From Betaproteobacteria bacterium (GTDB lineage: Bacteria; Pseudomonadota; Gammaproteobacteria; Burkholderiales; Thiobacillaceae): a DNA stretch of 64,000 nucleotides. Both the position numbers and the translations under genes were made by a program. The notes beneath the pieces were generated by a model. It was given only the letters and a program-made list of their open reading frames with translations. It was not told the DNA's origin and searched no databases. The stretch covers positions 21,278 to 85,277 of the forward strand of contig JAGUXX010000145.1 in the NCBI GenBank assembly GCA_020061585.1, written 5' to 3'. This document shows positions 29,404-38,453 of this stretch, piece by piece (the first letter of the stretch is position 1; every line of letters starts with the position of its first letter).

Positions 29404-30827
29404 ACTTCTTCGTCCGCTTCTTCGTCGGTTACGTGCTGGTCGCCGCCGTCGCGGTGCTGCTGGCGATGAAGCTGTTCAGCGACCAGTTCGTCCCGGGCGT
29501 GCGTCAGTCGGTCGAGGAAACCCTGGTGCAGACCGCCAACCTGCTCGCCGAAATGGCGCAACCGGTCCAGAGCAAGACCGGCGCCGCCAATATCGAGGCG
29601 GTGTTTCGCGGCTATGAGAAGCGCCGCTTCGAGGCGCGCATCTATGGCGTGCTGAAAAGCGAACCGGACTTGCGCGTCTACGTCACCGACCAGACCGGCC
29701 GCGTGGTGTTCGACAGCCGGGGCCGCGATGTGGGACAGGATTTTTCGCAATGGCTGGATGTCAGCCGCACGCTCAAGGGCGAATACGGCGCCCGCACCAC
29801 GCGGGAGAACGAATACGACAGTTCCAGCAGCGTCATGTACGTCGCCGCGCCGATCCTGCAAAACGGCCGCATCGTCGGCGTGTTGTCGGTGGGCAAACCG
29901 TCGCGCTCGTTCCAGAGCTTCATCGACCTGGCCCGCGCCAAAGCCTGGCAATCCGCCTGGTGGCTGTTCGCGCTGGCGCTGCTGCTGGCGCTGGCCTTCT
30001 CGTTCTGGATGACCCGCGATCTGCGCCGCCTGGTGCATTACGCCAACGAAGTGGCCGAGGGCAAACGCGAACGCATCCCCATCGAGGGCCGCAGCGAATT
30101 GCGCCGACTGGCGCAGGCGCTGGAACACCTGCGCGCCGAGCTGGATGGCAAGGCGCATGTGGAAAAGGTGTCGCAACTCCTGGCGCATGAACTGAAAAGC
30201 CCGATCGCCGCCGTTTCCGGCGCCGTGGAATTGCTCGCCGACGAGACCGATCCAGATCGGCGCGCGCGTCTGCAAGCCAACATCGCCGGCGAGACCGAGC
30301 GCCTGCAACGCATCGTCGAAGGTGTGCTCAACCTGGCCCGCGCCGAGAATCGCGGTCGCCTGGACGAGGTGGAAGACATCGCGCTGGCCGAGTTGATCCG
30401 CGACGTGCTGGCTACCCGCGCCGAACGCATCGCCGCCAAGCGCATCGACATCGATGCCGAACTGCAGCCCGCGCGGGTGGCCGGCAACCGCTTCCTGCTG
30501 CGCCAGGCGGTGGCCAATCTGCTCGACAACGCCATCGACTTCAGCCCGGCCGGCGGGCGTCTGAGGATACAACTGGATAGGCAACAGAACCGCGCGCGGC
30601 TGTGCATCCGCGACCAGGGGCCAGGCATTCCCGACTACGCCCTGCCGCGCCTGTTCGAACGCTTCTACTCGACGCCGCGTCCCGACAGCGGCGAGCGCGG
30701 CAGTGGCCTGGGATTGAATCTGGTACAGGAAGTGGCGCGCCTGCATCACGGCGGCATCGAATTGCGCAACCATGCCGATGGCGGCGCAGAAGCCTGTCTG
30801 ACTTTGCCAACGCCAATCCACACCTGA
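29400..30827 (+). CDS. creC: Two-component sensor histidine kinase (CreC-like)
   Basis: LNFFVRFFVGYVLVAAVAVLLAMKLF... LLAHELKSPIAAVSGAVELL (H box), NLLDNAIDFSPAGG (N box), GSGLGLNLV (G box); TTG start overlapping the creB stop. Confidence 0.87.
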   Translation: MNFFVRFFVGYVLVAAVAVLLAMKLFSDQFVPGVRQSVEETLVQTANLLAEMAQPVQSKTGAANIEAVFRGYEKRRFEARIYGVLKSEPDLRVYVTDQTGRVVFDSRGRDVGQDFSQWLDVSRTLKGEYGARTTRENEYDSSSSVMYVAAPILQNGRIVGVLSVGKPSRSFQSFIDLARAKAWQSAWWLFALALLLALAFSFWMTRDLRRLVHYANEVAEGKRERIPIEGRSELRRLAQALEHLRAELDGKAHVEKVSQLLAHELKSPIAAVSGAVELLADETDPDRRARLQANIAGETERLQRIVEGVLNLARAENRGRLDEVEDIALAELIRDVLATRAERIAAKRIDIDAELQPARVAGNRFLLRQAVANLLDNAIDFSPAGGRLRIQLDRQQNRARLCIRDQGPGIPDYALPRLFERFYSTPRPDSGERGSGLGLNLVQEVARLHHGGIELRNHADGGAEACLTLPTPIHT

Positions 30828-30898
30828 TCCACACGCAGTCCACACCAATCCGCCACGGCGGCGCGTCAGGCTCTCCCCACCGCAACCGGGAGTCCGCC

Positions 30899-32218
30899 AT
30901 GAACAAACCGCTCAACATCAAACTCGTCGCCCTCGCCCTGCTCGCCCTGATCCTGGCCTTCGCGGTCAAACAGATCGAATGGAAGGTGCTGGAACGCCAG
31001 GCCACCCGCGACGGCGCGGTGCGCGCCATCGCCGATCAATACGCCCGCGAGCAACAACTCGCCGGCCCGCTGCTGTGGGTGAAATGCAGCGAACCGCGCA
31101 GCCTGATCGAGACCGATGACAAGGGCGCGACCCGCCAACGCAACGTCATCCAGAACTGTTCCCGCGCCATCCGCCCCAGCCTGCTCAGCGGTCAGGGCAA
31201 TCTGGATGTCGCGGAACGCTATCGCGGCATCTACAAGGCGCGGGTCTACCTCGCCGGACTCAAGCTGCATGCCGAACTGCCGGTGTTCCAGGCCAAGCCC
31301 GGCCAACGCATCGAGGAAGCGCAGCTGATCTTCGGCGTCAGCGATCCACGCGGCCTGAAACGCATCAAACTGACTCGCGCCGACGGCCAAACGCTGAACG
31401 CCAAGCCCGGCGTGCCCGGTGGGCCGTTCGAACAAGGTTTCCACGTCCCGCTCGACCCGACTCAACTGGCACAAGGCCTGGAACTGAACGTCGAACTGGA
31501 AATCGCCGGCAGCGGTCGTCTGGACTGGGCGCCGCTGGCGGAAAACAACGACTTCAGCCTGCGTTCGGCGTGGCCGCATCCCAGCTTTGCCGGCCTGTTC
31601 CTGCCTGAAACTCGCGAGATCACAGCGGCCGGGTTCAGCGCCCGCTGGCGGGTCAACGACTTCGCCACCGGCGGCGACCGGATGCTGGCCGGCAAGAACA
31701 ACGGCTGGCTTAACACCAGCCTGGGCGTCTCGCTGATCGACCCGGTTGATGCCTACACCCAGACCGACCGCGCGGTGCGCTACGGCTTCCTGTTCGTGCT
31801 GCTGACCCTGGGCGGCTTCTTCCTGTTCGAACTGCTCAAGGCCAAACCGGTGCACCCACTGCAATATCTGCTGATCGGCTTCGCCGTGGTGCTGTTCTTC
31901 CTGTTATTGCTGGCGCTGTCCGAACACACCGGCTTCGCCCTCGCCTACCTCATCGCCGCTGGCGCCTGCGTGCTGATGATCGGCGGCTACGGCCGCAGCC
32001 TGCTCGGCAGTTGGCCAGGTGCCGCCAGCCTCGGCGCCGGTTACAGCCTGCTCTATTTCGGCCTGTATCAGTTGCTCGCCTCGGAAGACTACGCGCTGCT
32101 GATGGGCGCCTGGCTGATCTTCGGCCTGCTGGGGCTCACCATGTACCTGACGCGCCGGCTGGATTGGGGCCGGGTGGGGCAGGCACAGCCCAAGCCGGCG
32201 ATGGATCAGGGCGAATAA
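30899..32218 (+). CDS. creD: CreD-family inner membrane protein
   Basis: KLVALALLALILAFAVKQIEWKVLERQATRDGA... YGFLFVLLTLGGFFLFELLKAKPVHPLQYLLIGFAVVLFFLLLLALSEHTGFALAYLIAAGA is CreD-typical. Confidence 0.92.
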   Translation: MNKPLNIKLVALALLALILAFAVKQIEWKVLERQATRDGAVRAIADQYAREQQLAGPLLWVKCSEPRSLIETDDKGATRQRNVIQNCSRAIRPSLLSGQGNLDVAERYRGIYKARVYLAGLKLHAELPVFQAKPGQRIEEAQLIFGVSDPRGLKRIKLTRADGQTLNAKPGVPGGPFEQGFHVPLDPTQLAQGLELNVELEIAGSGRLDWAPLAENNDFSLRSAWPHPSFAGLFLPETREITAAGFSARWRVNDFATGGDRMLAGKNNGWLNTSLGVSLIDPVDAYTQTDRAVRYGFLFVLLTLGGFFLFELLKAKPVHPLQYLLIGFAVVLFFLLLLALSEHTGFALAYLIAAGACVLMIGGYGRSLLGSWPGAASLGAGYSLLYFGLYQLLASEDYALLMGAWLIFGLLGLTMYLTRRLDWGRVGQAQPKPAMDQGE

Positions 32219-32220
32219 TC

Positions 32221-32745
32221 ATGTTCATCGCCCATCTGCCCGCCGGTTACCTCACCGCTCGCCAGGTGGCCCGCCGTCTCGGCGTGTCGGCAACCCCCGA
32301 CCTGATTCTGGCCGGCATGGCCGGCGGCATCTTCCCGGATATCGACCTGCTTTACGCCATCCTGATCGATCACTGGAGCGTGCATCACCACCGCTACTGG
32401 ACCCATCTGCCGCTGGTCTGGCTGGCGATCTCGGCCGCCGCGGTGCTGCTGTTCAGGACGTCCGACGCGGCACGGCAACCGTTGACCGTATTCTTGCTGG
32501 CCGTCTGGGGTCACCTGTTGCTGGACAGCATCGCCGGCGACATCTGGTGGCTCTGGCCCTGGCTCGACTCCCCGTTCTCACTGGTCGTCATCCCTGCCAT
32601 CCACTCGCCCTGGTGGCTCAATTTCCTGCTGCACTGGACTTTTGCTCTGGAACTCGGGTTTGCCTTGGTGGCGGTCTGGCTGGCATGGAAGCCACGACAT
32701 GTTCGAAGCGGCAAACTTGCACAGCGCAGCATGCCGCGGGCATGA
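32221..32745 (+). CDS. YdjM-like membrane-bound metal-dependent hydrolase
   Basis: MFIAHLPAGYLTARQVARR... GIFPDIDLLYAILIDHWSVHHHRYWTH... WGHLLLDSIAGDIWWLWP. Confidence 0.8.
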   Translation: MFIAHLPAGYLTARQVARRLGVSATPDLILAGMAGGIFPDIDLLYAILIDHWSVHHHRYWTHLPLVWLAISAAAVLLFRTSDAARQPLTVFLLAVWGHLLLDSIAGDIWWLWPWLDSPFSLVVIPAIHSPWWLNFLLHWTFALELGFALVAVWLAWKPRHVRSGKLAQRSMPRA

Positions 32746-32807
32746 TTGCGCCACCTTGCGATCCAAGCTGAGGCTCGGGTCAATTCAACGAACTAACAGG
32801 GACGGTT

Positions 32808-35468
32808 ATGCGTCGAGGGTTTGCGGCTGTTGCCTTGATTCTGGGTCTGGCAGTGGCTTATTGGTTTGTTCAGCCTGGCAAGGAAGACGCTGCGTCGATC
32901 AAGGTAGATGCGCCCACCCCGATCAATCACGCATTGCTCGAAGCCGCGCGCGGCATGTTGGCGGCGCACCGGCAGATCATCGTGCTGCTGGCGGAGGAGA
33001 AGACCTTGTCGGCGTCGGAGCGGGCGGCGGCGCAGCAAGTGGGGCATGCCCTGTTCCATGAAAATCTGGCGCGTCTGGACCGCGCGGAAAGCGATCTGAC
33101 ACAACTTCTGGCGCGCCCGGGTGCGGCCCGCTTTTCGGAGCTGGAAGCGGTGCTGGCGTTCATCGAATCCGAACCCGGCCTGTACGACGCCGACCGGCTG
33201 GCGTTCCGCGAATTCCTGAATGACCTGCAGCGCGAGATCAGCCGCGACGGCAGTCTGCCCGCCGTGAAGTTGCACAAGCGGGTCGGCGAAGACCTGGAGG
33301 CGCTGGCCGAAATCGAGCGTCTGTACGACCGCGAGATTCGGGAAATCTTCAGCCGTTTCGATACCCGCGCCATCGTCCTCAAACGCGAGAAATGGTCGGA
33401 CTATGTCGCACATCTGAAGACGTTGTATCGCCGCGAGCAGATCCTGCGCGACCACGGCATCGTCCTGTCCGCCGCCTCGTCAGCCGCCCCGACGACACAA
33501 AGCAAGGACGCCAAGAATGACGTCCTGTTCGGCCGCGACCTGCCGCCCAAGACGCTGGTGCTGACCTTCGACGACGGCCCGCATCAACGCCATACCGGCG
33601 AGATCGCCGCCATCCTCGGCCAGTACGGCGTACCCGCCATCTTCTTCGAGGTCGGCCGCAATCTCGGCAGCCTCGACTCCGAGGGCCACATCAAACCCTC
33701 GCCGCGCGTTGCCGCCGCCCGCGCCCTGCTGGCGGACGGCCACCTGCTCGCCAATCACAGCCTGACCCACGCCAAATTGTCGGCCCAGGACGGCGACACC
33801 GTGCGCAAGGAAATCCTCACCACCGACAGCCTGCTCAAGGCGGTCGACCCCCAGCGCTCCAACCTGTTCCGCTTTCCCTACGGCGCCGGCAGCCCGGACG
33901 GTCTGAACACCCTGACGCAGGCCAGCTTGCGCTCGATGATGTGGAACATCGACTCGCTGGACTGGGCCGACCCCATCCCCAATTCCATCGCCGACCGGGT
34001 GTTGCGCGAAGTGGACGCGCAGGGCCGCGGCATCGTGCTGTTCCACGACATCCACGAACGCACGGTCAAGGCGCTGCCTCTGGTGCTGGGACGCTTGATG
34101 GCCGAGGGCTACCAGTTCGCCACCTGGGACGGGAGCGGTTACAAGCTCGCCAAGATCGCCACGCAGCCGACGCCGCCGCCGGTGGTCAATGCCGGTTATG
34201 GCCAATCCTGGGCCATCACCATCGGCATCGACGAATACAGCCACTGGCCCCGGCTGCAACACGCCGCCAAGGACGCCGAAACCATCGCCCAGACGCTGGT
34301 GGACAAGTTCGGCTTCAGCCCGGAGCGGGTGATCAGCCTGAACAACGGCGAGGCCACCCGCAACGGCATCCTGGCGGCGTTCCACGAGCGGCTGCAACAC
34401 AACCTGAAACCCGACGACCGGGTGTTCGTCTTTTTCGCCGGCCACGGCGCCACCCGGCACCTGAGTTCCGGCCGCGACCTGGGTTACATCGTGCCGGTGG
34501 ATTCCGACCCGGAGAAATTCGCCAGCGACGCCATACCGATGACCGAAATCCAGAACATCGCGGAAAGCCTGCCGGCGCGTCATGTGCTGTTCGTGATGGA
34601 CGCCTGTTACAGCGGCCTCGGCCTGACCCGGGGCGCCAGCGGTTTCCTGCACCAGAACGCGCGCCGCCAGGGCCGCCAGATGCTCACCGCCGGCGGCGCC
34701 GACCAGCTGGTGGCCGACGGCGGGCCGAATGGTCACTCCATCTTCACCTGGACCCTGCTGCAAGCGCTGGCCGGCCGCGCCGACCTGAACGGCGACAGCC
34801 TGATCACCGCCACCGAACTGGCCGCCTACATCGCCCCCAGCGTCGCCGGCGTCTCGCGCCAGACACCGGCCTTCGGCAGCCTGCCCGGATCGGAAGGCGG
34901 CGATTTCGTGTTCGAAGTGCGACCCGAAAACGAATTCCTCAGCGCCCAGAGCAGCCAGCTTTCCAGCGAAGCCATCGCCCTCAACAGCCGGCTCGACACC
35001 CTCCAGCCCCAAGCCACCGCCGCCGCCGCCAAACCCGCGCCAGTGGTGGTCACCGACCTGCAAGGCGAAGCGCAAAAAATCCAGTTGCCGAAAGCGGTGC
35101 CGCCCTCGCAACGCCAACTGGCGCAACGCGCCAACGACCGAGGCCTCCAGCTGTACAAGGAAAAACGCTATGCCGAAGCGGAAGCGGCGTTCACTGAAGC
35201 GCTGCGGCAGCGGCCGGATTTCGCGCTGGCCGCCAACAACCTCGGCTTCATCTACTTCCGCCAGCAAAAATATCCGGAAGCCGCGCGCTGGTTCGAGAAC
35301 ACCCTGAGCATGGACCGCTCCCGCGCCATCGCCTATCTGAACCTGGGCGACGCCTGGCTGAAAGCCGGCGAACCCGCCAAAGCCAAAACCGCGTTCCAGA
35401 CTTACCTGGAAATTGCCGCGAATGGGGCGGGGGCGGGGCATGCACGGCAGATGCTGGGGGAGTTGTAG
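32808..35468 (+). CDS. Signal-anchored polysaccharide deacetylase - caspase-like (C14) - TPR fusion
   Basis: N-terminal TM; NodB motifs TFDDGPHQ and NHSLTH; caspase motifs FAGHGA (His) and MDACYSG (Cys); C-terminal TPR NDRGLQLYKEKRYAEAEAAFTEALRQRPDFALAANNLGFIYFRQQKYPEA. Confidence 0.9.
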   Translation: MRRGFAAVALILGLAVAYWFVQPGKEDAASIKVDAPTPINHALLEAARGMLAAHRQIIVLLAEEKTLSASERAAAQQVGHALFHENLARLDRAESDLTQLLARPGAARFSELEAVLAFIESEPGLYDADRLAFREFLNDLQREISRDGSLPAVKLHKRVGEDLEALAEIERLYDREIREIFSRFDTRAIVLKREKWSDYVAHLKTLYRREQILRDHGIVLSAASSAAPTTQSKDAKNDVLFGRDLPPKTLVLTFDDGPHQRHTGEIAAILGQYGVPAIFFEVGRNLGSLDSEGHIKPSPRVAAARALLADGHLLANHSLTHAKLSAQDGDTVRKEILTTDSLLKAVDPQRSNLFRFPYGAGSPDGLNTLTQASLRSMMWNIDSLDWADPIPNSIADRVLREVDAQGRGIVLFHDIHERTVKALPLVLGRLMAEGYQFATWDGSGYKLAKIATQPTPPPVVNAGYGQSWAITIGIDEYSHWPRLQHAAKDAETIAQTLVDKFGFSPERVISLNNGEATRNGILAAFHERLQHNLKPDDRVFVFFAGHGATRHLSSGRDLGYIVPVDSDPEKFASDAIPMTEIQNIAESLPARHVLFVMDACYSGLGLTRGASGFLHQNARRQGRQMLTAGGADQLVADGGPNGHSIFTWTLLQALAGRADLNGDSLITATELAAYIAPSVAGVSRQTPAFGSLPGSEGGDFVFEVRPENEFLSAQSSQLSSEAIALNSRLDTLQPQATAAAAKPAPVVVTDLQGEAQKIQLPKAVPPSQRQLAQRANDRGLQLYKEKRYAEAEAAFTEALRQRPDFALAANNLGFIYFRQQKYPEAARWFENTLSMDRSRAIAYLNLGDAWLKAGEPAKAKTAFQTYLEIAANGAGAGHARQMLGEL

Positions 35469-35507
35469 GCTGAAACCGGTGCCTATCAGCGGATTTCGCG
35501 CCTGAAA

Positions 35508-35529
35508 CGTAGGGTGCGCCGTGCGCACC
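35508..35529 (+). repeat. Dispersed repeat cgtagggtgcgccgtgcgcacc (single arm)
   Basis: Same 22-mer occurs as a perfect inverted pair at 46041-46099. Confidence 0.9.
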
Positions 35530-35620
35530 GTTTAACGCTGAATAGTGCGCAAGGCGCAGCCAAAAACTTGCACCCAGTGCTTGGAATAGGGGTTTTCCGC
35601 AAAATCAAAGGAGGTTCCGT

Positions 35621-36082
35621 ATGTCGCGCATCTCACTTTCAGTAAATGGCTCATCACCTTGGGAACGTTTGTTGGGTCATGCCCCGAACATCCTCGAACG
35701 ATGGACGGAACTCGAAAACGCCTTCTTTTCGAGCAATACCTTCACACCAGAATTACTCGAACAGGTACGCCGTGCTTTGGCTTTTGGAAATGGCTGCGAA
35801 TACTGCATGGCAAAAGCCGGTCGGCCTGACGAAGTCCAACCTGACCCGAGAACCTCTCTCGCAGTCGGATTTGCTCAGCTTTTCGTTCGAAACCACCAGG
35901 ACATAGATGACAGCGCCTTCAATGTGCTCAAGGCGGATTTTTCCGAAAAAGAAATTTCCGAATTGATTGCGTTCATGTCATTCATCTGCGCCTCGCAAAT
36001 GTTTGGCGCTTCGCTCGGTCTGAAACCCCGTGATACCTATGCGAACTACAGTCCTGTTCGGGTCAGCCCTCTATGTGGATAA
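35621..36082 (+). CDS. Carboxymuconolactone decarboxylase / AhpD-like protein
   Basis: LLEQVRRALAFGNGCEYCMAKAG (CxxC AhpD-like motif). Confidence 0.75.
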   Translation: MSRISLSVNGSSPWERLLGHAPNILERWTELENAFFSSNTFTPELLEQVRRALAFGNGCEYCMAKAGRPDEVQPDPRTSLAVGFAQLFVRNHQDIDDSAFNVLKADFSEKEISELIAFMSFICASQMFGASLGLKPRDTYANYSPVRVSPLCG

Positions 36083-36282
36083 GGGATCGCCAGCCCCTGG
36101 CCAGCCTGGGCATCAACGACAGCTTCAGCCCGATGATGGACATGGAATCAGACCATCTGGGGACTAAGGTAATGATGCTGTTCAGGGACGCGTGTCAGGC
36201 TGCTATTTCCTGCCATACCTAGCAACATCTAACAATGTCTAACTGTTTTTAGATAGACTTTGTTAGAACTGACGAGAGCCCT

Positions 36283-37470
36283 ATGGACCCGATCAAAAAT
36301 CCTTTTTCTCCCGGCGCGGGTGCGCCACCGCCCGAGTTGGTCGGGCGTGACCCGTTGCTCGAACAAGCGCGCATCCTCCTCGGGCGCGTAAAACAGAAGC
36401 GCCCGGAAAAGAGCCTGCTGCTGACAGGTCTGCGCGGCGTCGGCAAGACCGTGCTGTTGAATGACATCGAACGGATGGCGAAGGGCGCTGGCTATCAGAC
36501 GATCTTGCTCGAAGCGCACGAGGAAAAGCCGCTGGGCGAGCTCATCTATCCGGCGCTGCGCGGGCTGCTTTACGAGCTGGACCGGGTGGCCGGTGCGGGT
36601 GACAAGGTCAAGCGTGGGCTGGCAGTGCTGCGCAGCTTTATCGGCAGCATCAAGCTGACGGTGGGCGATCTGGCGCTGGGCCTGGACATTGAGCCGGCCA
36701 AGGGCACCGCCGATAGCGGCGATCTGGAAATCGACCTGCCGAATCTGTTCGTGGCCATTGCCGAAGCGGCGGAAGAGCGACAGTCAGCCGTCGCCATCCT
36801 GATGGATGAAATCCAGTACCTGAGCCAGAAGGAACTGGGCGCCATCATCATGGCCATGCACAAGATGCAGCAGAAGCAGTTGCCGCTGGTGCTGCTCGCC
36901 GCCGGTTTGCCGGTACTTCCCGGCATGGCGGGGGAATCGAAGTCGTATGCCGAACGGCTGTTCAATTTTCCGGATATCGGGGCGCTGTCGGAAGCGGACG
37001 CAGCCAAGGCATTACGCGATCCCGCCCGCGATGCCGGCGTCGAATTTCAGGAAGACGCACTGCAAGAGGTGTTCCGCCTGACGCATGGCTACCCCTACTT
37101 CATCCAGGAATGGGGTTACCAAGCGTGGAATATCGCGGCGGCGAGCCCGATTACCTTGCAGACCGTGCGGACTGCGACGCCAGAGGTGATTCGACGGCTC
37201 GATAAAAACTTTTTCCGGGTGCGCTTTGATCGCCTGACACCGGGGGAGAAGAACTTTCTGCGCGCGATGGCTTATCTTGGCCCCGACCACCAGCGCACCG
37301 GCGACATCGCCACCGCCTTGGGCATGTCGGTCAAGGGGATCGGCCCAGTCCGTTCCAAGCTCATCAAGAAGGGAATGATTTACAGCCCCGCGCACGGCGA
37401 CATGGCGTTCACGGTGCCGCTGTTCGATGAATTCATGATTCGCGCAATCCCTGAATTTGCCCCGGCCTGA
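36283..37470 (+). CDS. AAA ATPase (Orc1/Cdc6-like P-loop with winged-helix C-terminus)
   Basis: ELVGRDPLLEQARILL ... LLTGLRGVGKTVLLNDIERMA (Walker A) ... AVAILMDEIQYLSQKELG (Walker B). Confidence 0.87.
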   Translation: MDPIKNPFSPGAGAPPPELVGRDPLLEQARILLGRVKQKRPEKSLLLTGLRGVGKTVLLNDIERMAKGAGYQTILLEAHEEKPLGELIYPALRGLLYELDRVAGAGDKVKRGLAVLRSFIGSIKLTVGDLALGLDIEPAKGTADSGDLEIDLPNLFVAIAEAAEERQSAVAILMDEIQYLSQKELGAIIMAMHKMQQKQLPLVLLAAGLPVLPGMAGESKSYAERLFNFPDIGALSEADAAKALRDPARDAGVEFQEDALQEVFRLTHGYPYFIQEWGYQAWNIAAASPITLQTVRTATPEVIRRLDKNFFRVRFDRLTPGEKNFLRAMAYLGPDHQRTGDIATALGMSVKGIGPVRSKLIKKGMIYSPAHGDMAFTVPLFDEFMIRAIPEFAPA

Positions 37471-37604
37471 AACGGTGTCTCCCCACGCTCAAGCGTGAAT
37501 CCGGGCGCTACGCTAAAGTTCACCCTGGCTTGAGCTTGTAGAACACGGCGGCCAGAATGGTAAAAGCCGTGGTTTTTTACCTGTTGCCCTGATTCGCAGA
37601 AAGG

Positions 37605-37901
37605 ATGTCCATGCGTCCGTCCGTTGCTCTCGACATGAAGCGAAATGCAGTACGTGAAGCCGCCAGCCGCTTCCACACGGCGAACCCGCGCGTGTTCGGT
37701 TCGGCCCTGCATGGCACCGACCGTGACGGAAGCGACCTCGACCTGCTGGTTGATGCCTTGCCAGGGGCAACGTTGTTCGACCTGGGTGGTTTGCAGTACG
37801 AGTTGGAAACGCTGCTCGGCGCCCAGGTCGATTTGCTGACCCCGACAGACCTGCCCCCGAAATTTCGTTCCAAGGTGCTTGCGGAAGCGCAGCCGGTATG
37901 A
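37605..37901 (+). CDS. MntA-like nucleotidyltransferase antitoxin
   Basis: RVFGSALHGTDRDGSDLDLLVDALPGATLFDL (GSx10DxD nucleotidyltransferase motif). Confidence 0.85.
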   Translation: MSMRPSVALDMKRNAVREAASRFHTANPRVFGSALHGTDRDGSDLDLLVDALPGATLFDLGGLQYELETLLGAQVDLLTPTDLPPKFRSKVLAEAQPV

Positions 37902-37933
37902 AGGTGAATCGACTTTCCGATTAACTCGAACAC

Positions 37934-38266
37934 ATGCAACTGGCTGCGACGGATGCGTGCAGCTTCGTGGACGGCTTGACCAAGGACGAGTTCATTGCGG
38001 ACAAACGCACCCAACAAGCGGTCATCATGAGCATCATCATCCTTGGCGAAGCGGCCACCAAGGCGATGGACAGCTACGCAAACTTCGCGCAGGCGCATCC
38101 CGAAGTGCCTTGGCGCAGCATGCAAGGCATGCGCAACCGTATTGCCCACGGCTACTTCGACATCAACCTCGATATCGTGTGGGACACCGTACAAATGGCG
38201 CTGCCGGGTTTGCTGAAGCAACTGCCCGCAGTATGTCAGGCAGCAAAAATCGAAGATTCGCCATGA
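37934..38266 (+). CDS. HepT-like HEPN ribonuclease toxin (N-terminus interrupted by TAA)
   Basis: MRNRIAHGYFDINLDIVWDTV (RX4H HEPN motif). Natural ATG appears to be at 37898 (ATGA overlap with mntA), followed by in-frame TAA at 37922. Confidence 0.75.
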   Translation: MQLAATDACSFVDGLTKDEFIADKRTQQAVIMSIIILGEAATKAMDSYANFAQAHPEVPWRSMQGMRNRIAHGYFDINLDIVWDTVQMALPGLLKQLPAVCQAAKIEDSP

Positions 38267-38313
38267 CAGTGGATGAGCTTGGCAGTGCAAACCGTGGTCT
38301 GTCCCCTGTTGTT

Positions 38314-38337
38314 CTGCTGTTGTTACTGCTGTTGTTA
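38314..38337 (+). repeat. Two tandem copies of ctgctgttgtta
   Basis: Direct read of a 12-bp direct repeat in the intergenic region. Confidence 0.85.
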
Positions 38338-38403
38338 CTGATCGGGTCAACCAACACCTGCCCCCCCAGAAACCCCTGCAACAAAAATGAACTGAAATTC
38401 CTC

Positions 38404-38423
38404 AAAACTTGATAAAACTTGAT
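38404..38423 (+). promoter_or_regulatory. Tandem decamer aaaacttgat x2 upstream of the XRE-ImmA gene (candidate operator)
   Basis: Direct read; abuts a TTGATT-16 bp-TATAAT promoter-like pair (TATAAT at 38441-38446). Confidence 0.5.
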
Positions 38424-38453
38424 TGCACGCCTTTTCCAAATATAATTTCGTGC

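Noticed and set aside
29376-30848. 490-aa minus-strand ORF opposite creC
   Set aside because: Gln/Ala-rich shadow of a histidine kinase with clear H, N and G boxes on the plus strand.
33480-35528. 682-aa minus-strand ORF opposite the deacetylase-caspase gene
   Set aside because: Low-complexity Gly/Val/Arg-rich shadow ORF in GC-rich sequence; the plus strand encodes clear catalytic motifs.
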